Source of the DNA: CAZBGR01 sp964491535
Lineage (GTDB): Bacteria; Bacillota_I; Bacilli_A; RF39; UBA660
Assembly: GCA_964491535.1 (NCBI GenBank)
Contig: CAZBGR010000006.1
Location: 1-38,795, forward strand
Reading direction: 5' to 3'
Length of the DNA stretch: 38,795 nucleotides
In this document: piece by piece, positions 33,219 through 38,795 of the stretch
Numbering within the stretch: position 1 is the stretch's first letter
Layout of the letters: every line of letters begins with the position of its first letter
Made by a program: the position numbers and the translations under genes
The notes under the pieces: model-generated
The model's input: the letters and a program-made list of their open reading frames with translations, nothing else
Databases searched by the model: none
Told to the model about the DNA's origin: nothing

Positions 33219-35147
33219 TTATTTAACAATCAATGGCTCGGTTCCTTTAACATAATAAAGGATCCTTTTCTTTTTACTTTGTTCATTAGCTATTTCGCCA
33301 CTAATTGGATCTATTAACATACCAACTATATTATTAGGTGTTTTATACCAAGTGATTTCTTTTTCTTTTAAATAACCTTCAATAGTATTTACCCATATTC
33401 TTCTTGATAAAATTTTATCATCAGTCATTAAAATTTGGTCTTTATCATAACCATTCCAAACACCAACTAAGATATCTTTGTTATAACCAATAGCCCAAGT
33501 GTCATAATCAGTACTTCCTGATTTTAAAGCATATTTTTTAGTTATTTGAGGGGCAATTGAAATACAAGTTGGATAAGTATAATCAATCATATTATAATCA
33601 TAAGAAGTAGTAAGTAATTCATTAATAATAAAAGTAATATTTTTATTTAAAACATTTGTTTTTTGAACTTTATGTTCATATAATATTACACCATTAATGT
33701 TTTCTATTTTTTTTATTAAATGAAGTTGGACCTTATCTCCTTCGTTTGCTAAAGTAGTATAACCAGTTAAAAAATCAATAATATTAATTTCTTCTGTTCC
33801 CAACGGTAAAGATGGATGAGGTTCTATTTTTTCTTTTATTCCAACTCGGTAAGCAATATCAACCAAAGTTTCTTCGCCTAAAAACAAATGAGTTTTAATG
33901 GCATAAATATTATCTGAAAAAGATAAAGCGGCAGCCATAGTAATTGGTTTACCGGGATAAAGGTCAGCATAATTACTTGGTGCATAGGTTTTATTTTCTC
34001 CAAAAGTAAAAGTTGTTGGTTCACTTAAAAAAGTAGTTGAAGCAGTAAAACCGTTTTCTAAGGCGGCATAATAGAGAAACGGTTTCATAGTTGAGCCCAC
34101 TTGTCTTTTAGAATCAGTCGCTCGATTAAATTGAGATTTAAGATAATCCCGACCACCAGTTAAAGCGATAATAGAACCACTATTTGGTTCAACCATAATC
34201 GAAGCTACTTGGATATCTTGATTATCTTTCAGATTAACATTAACACTTTCTTCTAAAATTTGCTGAGCCTCTAAATCTAAATTAGTATATATTTTTAAAC
34301 CTCCTGTTTTAAGTAACGAATCAGGGATATTACCAATCGTTTTTAATTCCTTTAAGACAGCATCTTGATAATACATTAAAGTTGCTAAATTAAGTTTTTC
34401 TTTTTTTCCATAATAAATTAAATCTTCATTTAAAGCTTCTTCCATTTCCTCTTTCTTTATATAGTTGTTTTTCACCATCATGGCTAAAATCAAATGTTGC
34501 CTTTTTTTAGCTTCTAATTCATCATTTAAAGGAGAATTAGAATTGGGGGATTTAGGAATCCCAGCAAGCATTGAAGCTTCCGCTAAAGATAAAGAAGTAG
34601 CACTTTTATTAAAATAAAATAAAGAGGCATTTTCAATCCCTAAGACCCCATTACCATAATTAATAGTATTTAAATAACCCTCCAAAATTTCATCTTTAGA
34701 ATAATGAACTTCTATTTCAAAAGCTAACCAAGCTTCTTCTAGTTTTCGTTGCCAACTTCTTTCAAAATTGAGATATAAGTTTCTAGCATATTGTTGAGTA
34801 ATAGTTGAGGCACCTTGAACAATTTTACCGGCTTTAAGGTTTTCATAAAAAGACTTAAGAATTCTTAAATAATCAAATCCAAAATGATTAAAGAAATGTT
34901 TATCTTCTATCGAAATAGTAGCCTCAATAATATAAGGTGACATTTGATCTAATGAGATCCATTCGTTATGCCCACTACCTTGAAAAAAAACAACCTTATT
35001 TTTATCATATAAATAAATAGTATTAATAGCCTTAATATCTACTTTAGGAGATATTTTAGCATATAAAAGAGCTCCTAAATGAATAAAAATAAAAACAAAA
35101 GCAAAAAAAGCTATTAATTTTAACCATATTTTAAGCTGTTTTATCAT
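33219..35147 (-). CDS. Class A penicillin-binding protein (GT51 plus transpeptidase)
   Basis: Bifunctional peptidoglycan synthase of 642 residues. After a membrane anchor (about 9-30) comes the glycosyltransferase, with SIEDKHFFNHFG (catalytic Glu81), QGASTITQQYARNLYL and the second-Glu region RKLEEAWLAFEIE. The transpeptidase has Ser352-Thr-Met-Lys355, Ser411-Asp-Asn413 and the KTG-type triad Lys542-Ser-Gly544. It is the only gene in the window read against replication direction and converges on noc with a 5-bp gap. The promoter looks sporulation-type, like those of Bacillus pbpF/pbpG, so a role in spore wall synthesis is possible. I cannot assign the paralogue. Confidence 0.95.
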   Translation of the reverse strand: MIKQLKIWLKLIAFFAFVFIFIHLGALLYAKISPKVDIKAINTIYLYDKNKVVFFQGSGHNEWISLDQMSPYIIEATISIEDKHFFNHFGFDYLRILKSFYENLKAGKIVQGASTITQQYARNLYLNFERSWQRKLEEAWLAFEIEVHYSKDEILEGYLNTINYGNGVLGIENASLFYFNKSATSLSLAEASMLAGIPKSPNSNSPLNDELEAKKRQHLILAMMVKNNYIKKEEMEEALNEDLIYYGKKEKLNLATLMYYQDAVLKELKTIGNIPDSLLKTGGLKIYTNLDLEAQQILEESVNVNLKDNQDIQVASIMVEPNSGSIIALTGGRDYLKSQFNRATDSKRQVGSTMKPFLYYAALENGFTASTTFLSEPTTFTFGENKTYAPSNYADLYPGKPITMAAALSFSDNIYAIKTHLFLGEETLVDIAYRVGIKEKIEPHPSLPLGTEEINIIDFLTGYTTLANEGDKVQLHLIKKIENINGVILYEHKVQKTNVLNKNITFIINELLTTSYDYNMIDYTYPTCISIAPQITKKYALKSGSTDYDTWAIGYNKDILVGVWNGYDKDQILMTDDKILSRRIWVNTIEGYLKEKEITWYKTPNNIVGMLIDPISGEIANEQSKKKRILYYVKGTEPLIVK

Positions 35148-35167
35148 CTTATCAACATCCTTACTTT

Positions 35168-35196
35168 TAGTATGAAAAAAAAGATGAAAAATATGA
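35168..35196 (-). promoter_or_regulatory. Sporulation-type promoter before the PBP gene
   Basis: Minus-strand CATACTA (35174-35168) fits the sigma-G -10 CATNHTA exactly, 20 bp before the ATG. Upstream, TCATATT (35196-35190) fits the sigma-E -35 pattern KMATATT at 15-bp spacing; as a sigma-G -35 the same DNA is one base off. The choice between sigma-E and sigma-G is unclear. Confidence 0.4.
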
Positions 35197-35219
35197 GTGC
35201 TTTTTTGAAAAGATTATGA

Positions 35220-35225
35220 TATAAT
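35220..35225 (+). promoter_or_regulatory. Extended -10 promoter for rpoE
   Basis: TGATATAAT gives TATAAT at 35220-35225 with the TGn extension, about 113 bp before rpoE. A second TATAAT at 35264-35269 could be an additional start point; its -35 would fall in the dyad at 35240-35256. Confidence 0.5.
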
Positions 35226-35239
35226 TACATCAGCTTTTT

Positions 35240-35256
35240 GATACTTAATAAGTATC
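35240..35256. repeat. Dyad GATACTT-AAT-AAGTATC in the rpoE leader
   Basis: Perfect 7-bp arms around a 3-nt centre between two candidate rpoE -10 elements. Its position suggests an operator or a leader hairpin. Confidence 0.4.
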
Positions 35257-35274
35257 TTAGGCATATAATAGTTT

Positions 35275-35306
35275 GTTAAAACTTTATTTTTTTGAAAAGT
35301 TTTAAC
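35275..35306. repeat. Large hairpin in the rpoE leader
   Basis: GTTAAAACTTT (35275-35285) and AAAGTTTTAAC (35296-35306) form a perfect 11-bp stem with a 10-nt T-rich loop, ending 20 bp before the ribosome-binding site. It has no U-tract on the plus strand, so a regulatory or stabilising leader structure is more likely than termination. Confidence 0.45.
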
Positions 35307-35337
35307 AAAATAATAGTAAAGATAAGGAGAAAGAAAA

Positions 35338-35760
35338 ATGGATGTTAGAAAAATGACCCTTGATGAATTAGAGCTATTATCTTTTACCGATATAGCGTAT
35401 AATATTATTAAAGTTGATAAAGAACTTAAAACAACTGTTCAATTATTTAAAGAAATTTGTTCTTTATTAAAATTAAACAAAAACCAATTTGAAGAGAAAA
35501 TAGCTGATTTTTTCACTTCTTTAACGACTGATAAACGTTTTGTTTTATTAGATAGCGTTAATTGGGATTTAAAAGAAAATCATTTATCAACAATTACTTT
35601 AGACGAAGATGATGATCTAGAAGATTTAGATGATTTAGACGATTATATATTAGATGATGAGTTAGATGATGATTATGATGATGACGAAGAGGAAGATAAT
35701 ATAGAACCAACTGATGATAGTTTAGATGATTTATCTTTGGTAGATGATGATTTAGAATAA
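35338..35760 (+). CDS. rpoE: RNA polymerase delta subunit
   Basis: Accessory polymerase subunit of Bacillota that speeds recycling of RNA polymerase. The 140-residue protein has the expected two halves. One is a globular winged-helix-like domain (about 8-85: SFTDIAYNIIKVDKELKTTVQLFKEI, ending DKRFVLLDSVNWDLKENH). The other is a disordered, almost purely acidic tail of Asp/Glu with few hydrophobic residues (about 93-140). The ribosome-binding site is AAGGAGA. In Bacillus rpoE is some genes away from prfA; here they adjoin. Confidence 0.93.
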   Translation: MDVRKMTLDELELLSFTDIAYNIIKVDKELKTTVQLFKEICSLLKLNKNQFEEKIADFFTSLTTDKRFVLLDSVNWDLKENHLSTITLDEDDDLEDLDDLDDYILDDELDDDYDDDEEEDNIEPTDDSLDDLSLVDDDLE

Positions 35761-35781
35761 TAATTGAAATGGAATGATAAA

Positions 35782-36837
35782 ATGTTAGATAAGTTATCTC
35801 AAATTGAAAGCAAATATCAAACTTTAGAGGAACAATTAAAAGATCCTAATAATATAGGGGATTTTAATAGGTTAAAAGAACTTAGTAAGGAAAAGGCTAA
35901 GCTAGATGATTTAATGACTTATTATCAAAAATATAAAAAAATAATCAGTGATCTTGAAAAAACAAAATTATTAGTAAAGGATATTGAATTAAAAGAAATA
36001 GCAGCAGAAGAATTAATATCTTTAACGACTGATAAAGATAAACTTGAAAAAAAAATAAAGAAACTATTATTACCTAAAGATGAAGATGATGTTAAAAATG
36101 TTATTTTTGAAATAAGGGGTGCTGCGGGGGGAAATGAAGCTAATATTTTTGCTGGTGATTTATTAGCGATGTATTTAAAATACATTACAAATAAAGGATG
36201 GTTTTACGAAATAGTTCATAGTGTAGCGGGTGAGAGCGGGGGTTATTCACAAGTAGAAATGATTATTAGAGGTAAAGATGTTTATTCTAAATTAAAATAT
36301 GAAAGTGGCTCTCATCGAGTACAACGGATTCCAGCTACTGAATCTAAAGGGAGAGTCCATACTTCAACGGCTACTGTTATTGTTATGCCCGAAGAAGAAG
36401 ATAGCACTTTAGATATTAAAGAAAGCGATTTAAAAATAGATGTTTATCGTAGTGGCGGGGCAGGAGGACAATCAGTTAATACTACCGATAGTGCAGTTCG
36501 AATTACCCATTTACCAACCGGCATTATGGTTACTTGTCAAAATGAACGTAGTCAATTAAAAAATAAAGAAAAGGCTTTAAATATTTTAAAAAACAAAATT
36601 TATGAAACGATTAAAAAAGAAAAAGAAAGCGAAACGGGTGAAAAAAGGCGCCAAAAAATAGGAACAGGCGATCGATCAGAAAAAATAAGAACCTATAATT
36701 ATCCTCAAAATAGAATTACTGATCATCGAATTAATTATACAAGTGTTAATTTAGATCAAGTTATGGAAGGAAAGTTAACCGATTTAATTGAGGCTTTAAT
36801 AAGTGAAGATTTAAAAAGAAGATTAGAGGAAAATTAA
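35782..36837 (+). CDS. prfA: Peptide chain release factor 1
   Basis: Recognises UAA and UAG and triggers peptide release. The 351-residue protein starts MLDKLSQIESKYQTLEEQLKDP. It carries the RF1 codon-reading tripeptide PAT in RIPATESKGR and the catalytic GGQ in SGGAGGQSVNTTDSAVR. An in-frame TTG at 35764 would add six residues outside the family alignment, so ATG 35782 is used, although its ribosome-binding site (GGAATGAT) is modest. prmC, which methylates the GGQ glutamine, follows after 1 bp. Confidence 0.96.
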   Translation: MLDKLSQIESKYQTLEEQLKDPNNIGDFNRLKELSKEKAKLDDLMTYYQKYKKIISDLEKTKLLVKDIELKEIAAEELISLTTDKDKLEKKIKKLLLPKDEDDVKNVIFEIRGAAGGNEANIFAGDLLAMYLKYITNKGWFYEIVHSVAGESGGYSQVEMIIRGKDVYSKLKYESGSHRVQRIPATESKGRVHTSTATVIVMPEEEDSTLDIKESDLKIDVYRSGGAGGQSVNTTDSAVRITHLPTGIMVTCQNERSQLKNKEKALNILKNKIYETIKKEKESETGEKRRQKIGTGDRSEKIRTYNYPQNRITDHRINYTSVNLDQVMEGKLTDLIEALISEDLKRRLEEN

Positions 36838-36838
36838 G

Positions 36839-37675
36839 ATGTTTTATCAAACTCTACTTAAAGAAGGGCAACAAAGATTAGAAAAATATAATTTAGATAT
36901 TGATTTAGCCCTTTATTTAATTAATTATTATTTAAAATTAATCGAAATAGATAAATTAAATAACATTAAACTAACTAATAAAGAAGTAAAAAAGTATAAC
37001 CAAGCAATTACTAAAATAATTAAAGGAAAAGCTCCTCAATATATAATTGGGGAGGTTAATTTTTATGGTTATCAATTTAAAATTAATAAACATGTTTTAA
37101 TTCCCCGTTTTGAAACTGAAGAATTAGTTTTTTATACTCTTTATTATTTAAAACAATTAAAAAATAATAAACCAAAAATTATTGATATAGGGACTGGATC
37201 TGGAGTAATTGGAATAACTTTAAAAAAAGAAATACCTCAAGTGGAAGTAACTTTAACTGATATCTCTAGAAAAGCTCTTTTATTAGCTAAAAACAATGCC
37301 AAAAGATTAAAAACAAAAGTAACCATTATTAAAAGTAATCTTTTTGAAAAGATAAATGATAAATATGATCTTTTAATTAGCAATCCCCCTTATTTAAAAA
37401 ATAAAAAACAAGCCCTTGATTTAATAGTTAAAAATAATGAACCTCATTTAGCCTTATATGGTGGTAACGATGGTTTAAAATACTATAAAGTAATTTTAAA
37501 AGAAGCGAAACGATGTTTAAAAAAATATTTTTTAATAGCTCTTGAAATAGATGAATCATTAGTAGATAAGTTAAGAATATTAATAAGAAAGTATTTTGTT
37601 AAAAATAAATATGTTTTTAAAAAAGATAACCAAGGTAGAATGAGAATGTTATTTATTTTTAATTTTAATGATTAA
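36839..37675 (+). CDS. prmC: Release factor glutamine methyltransferase PrmC (HemK)
   Basis: Methylates the Gln of the GGQ motif in release factors. The 278-residue protein has the N-terminal helical domain, YIIGEVNFYGYQFKI, and VLIPRFETEELV. The SAM-binding IIDIGTGSGVIGI and the diagnostic ISNPPY complete the set. The start follows AGAGGA. Coupled to prfA as in most bacteria. Confidence 0.96.
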   Translation: MFYQTLLKEGQQRLEKYNLDIDLALYLINYYLKLIEIDKLNNIKLTNKEVKKYNQAITKIIKGKAPQYIIGEVNFYGYQFKINKHVLIPRFETEELVFYTLYYLKQLKNNKPKIIDIGTGSGVIGITLKKEIPQVEVTLTDISRKALLLAKNNAKRLKTKVTIIKSNLFEKINDKYDLLISNPPYLKNKKQALDLIVKNNEPHLALYGGNDGLKYYKVILKEAKRCLKKYFLIALEIDESLVDKLRILIRKYFVKNKYVFKKDNQGRMRMLFIFNFND

Positions 37676-37722
37676 AAACAAGCTGAAGCGTCCATTAAAG
37701 ATATAGAGAGGACGTGTTAGAG

Positions 37723-38253
37723 ATGAGAGTGTTTTTAATTTTTTTGTTTATAGGATTATTAATAATTAATTTTAATCACCCTTTAGCGAATGAAGTACTT
37801 ATTCCCAATGAAGCAATAAGATTAAGAATTATAGCTAATAGTGATGAAGAGTATGATCAACAGATAAAAGAGCAAGTAAGAGATAATTTACAAGCTAAAA
37901 TGTATAAATTATTAAATAAAGCTTCAACGATTGATGAAGCGAGAGGTATTATAAAAACTAATATGATATCGTTTGATAATACTATTAAAGATACTTTATA
38001 TCAAGCTCAATATCCTTTAAATTATCTACTAGATTTTGATTATCATTACTTCCCAGTTAAATATTATAAAGGGATAGAATATAAAGAAGGTTATTATGAA
38101 TCAATCTTAGTAAAATTAGGGCAAGGAGAAGGCAGTAATTGGTGGTGTGTTTTATTTCCACCCTTATGTTTGTTAGAGGCAGAAGAAACTTCTGAAGTAG
38201 AATATAAGTTTTTTGTTCAAGAATTAATAAATAAATTTATTAAAAGAAAGTAA
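37723..38253 (+). CDS. spoIIR: Stage II sporulation protein R, forespore signal to SpoIIGA
   Basis: Secreted from the forespore; triggers SpoIIGA to process pro-sigma-E in the mother cell. The 176-residue protein starts with a secretion signal (MRVFLIFLFIGLLII). Family hallmarks follow: IPNEAIRLRIIANSDEEYDQ, a YYESILVKLGQGEGSNWWCVLFPPLC core and the basic end. Initiation at ATG 37723 behind AGAGGA is preferred over GTG 37714, which abuts that site. The prfA-prmC-(ywkF)-spoIIR order is the Bacillus one. No clear sigma-F promoter is visible in the 47-bp gap before it. Confidence 0.95.
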   Translation: MRVFLIFLFIGLLIINFNHPLANEVLIPNEAIRLRIIANSDEEYDQQIKEQVRDNLQAKMYKLLNKASTIDEARGIIKTNMISFDNTIKDTLYQAQYPLNYLLDFDYHYFPVKYYKGIEYKEGYYESILVKLGQGEGSNWWCVLFPPLCLLEAEETSEVEYKFFVQELINKFIKRK

Positions 38254-38307
38254 TAAGTTAAGCATTAATTTTAATCTCTTTCAATACTCTTTAAAAGGGG
38301 GTTTTGA

Positions 38308-38795
38308 TTGAGTCTTTTAGCTATCTTTTTAATTGGTATTAGTTTAAGTATGGATGCTTTTTCTTTAGCTATTTGTTATGGAATGTTAAAAATATCTATA
38401 CAAAAGGAATATTTATTATCTTTAATTGTTGGCACATATCATTTTATTATGCCTCAATTAGGTATGCTTTTTGGTTATTATATTAAACCCTTTATTTGGT
38501 TAGATATTAAATATATAGTTTTTATTATTTTTCTTTTATTAGGAATAGAAATGATTATTAGCACTAAAAAAAACAAACCTCCGCTATTATTAAACAACAT
38601 AGGTTTATTAGCCTTTGGGTTTACCGTTAGTATTGATAGCTTTTCAGCTGGTATAGGAGTAGAATTTATTAATGATAAACATTTACTTTGTAGTTTAGTT
38701 TTTTCAATAACAAGCTTTTTATTTACTCTCTTAGGGTTAAAAATAGGCTCTAAAATAGGTATTAATTTTAAAAAAACAGCCCCCATAATTGGGGG
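38308..38795 (+). CDS. mntP: MntP-type manganese efflux pump, partial
   Basis: The frame opens with TTG 38308 behind AAGGGGG and runs off the window end (about 162 residues visible). It encodes MSLLAIFLIGISLSMDAFSL, several hydrophobic helices, and a second half repeat with GFTVSIDSFSAGIGVEF. The paired SMDA and SID aspartate motifs are typical of MntP (YebN), which exports Mn2+. Bacillus mntP (ywlD) is also close to spoIIR. No manganese riboswitch fits in the 54-bp gap upstream. Confidence 0.87.
   Translation, partial: MSLLAIFLIGISLSMDAFSLAICYGMLKISIQKEYLLSLIVGTYHFIMPQLGMLFGYYIKPFIWLDIKYIVFIIFLLLGIEMIISTKKNKPPLLLNNIGLLAFGFTVSIDSFSAGIGVEFINDKHLLCSLVFSITSFLFTLLGLKIGSKIGINFKKTAPIIG

Noticed and set aside
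38254..38307. yybP-ykoY manganese riboswitch before mntP
   Set aside because: The 54-bp gap is too short and lacks its conserved loops.
38478..38786. Minus-strand frame at the right edge
   Set aside because: Lies opposite the partial mntP gene, whose plus-strand translation has clear MntP motifs.
1..38795. tRNA or rRNA genes
   Set aside because: None recognised by eye on either strand; a tRNA-specific search could still find one, but little non-coding space is left.

Overview
The window is a replication-origin region from an AT-rich, endospore-forming, walled member of the Bacillota, probably class Bacilli. Gene content and order match the Bacillus dnaA neighbourhood. Sporulation genes (yabG, spoVT, bofA-like, spoIIR) and a class A penicillin-binding protein rule out a wall-less mollicute. 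The low GC, compact operons and lost neighbours (no rnmV between the 3D protein and rsmA, no tmk/yaaQ near holB, no intact yaaA before recF) suggest a partly reduced lineage of the RF39/Erysipelotrichales/Turicibacter kind. That placement is an inference.

Layout: oriC lies at about 26.3-26.65 kb, between rpmH and dnaA, and gene direction flips there. Leftward (minus strand) run rpmH-rnpA-yidC-jag, mnmE, a ZIP metal transporter, recF-gyrB-gyrA, a 1.28 kb non-coding block, the SRP RNA and tadA. Then come dnaX-ybaB-recR-bofA-holB-ricT-pth-mfd, spoVT, metG, a small membrane ORF, tatD, a 3D-domain protein, rsmA, yabG and veg. Rightward (plus strand) run dnaA, dnaN-mnmG-rsmG, noc, then rpoE (delta), prfA-prmC, spoIIR and a partial mntP. 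One PBP gene runs against replication, convergent with noc. Compared with Bacillus, recF-gyrBA onward and mnmG-rsmG-noc have exchanged arms, as expected from one inversion spanning oriC with breakpoints dnaN|recF and mnmE|mnmG.

The most striking element is the non-coding block between gyrA and the SRP RNA. It holds five parS sites (ParB centromere motif) and three exact Noc-binding sites (ATTTCCCGGGAAAT), interleaved in the order P-N-P, P-N-P, P-N. Most are embedded in longer perfect palindromes, on a duplicated 399-bp unit with a decayed extra copy. The only ParB-family protein in the window is a Noc-like protein after rsmG. It has a mixed ParB/Noc set of specificity residues, no N-terminal membrane-targeting segment, and a roughly 200-residue disordered linker. 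Together these suggest a combined segregation and nucleoid-occlusion centromere about 10 kb from oriC.

Secondary points are a variant DnaA-box repeat (TTATTAAC) with matching changes in the DnaA recognition loop, a very short SRP RNA, and sporulation-type promoters before spoVT and the PBP gene. Several start codons were moved downstream of the longest open frame where a clear ribosome-binding site and family alignment supported it.
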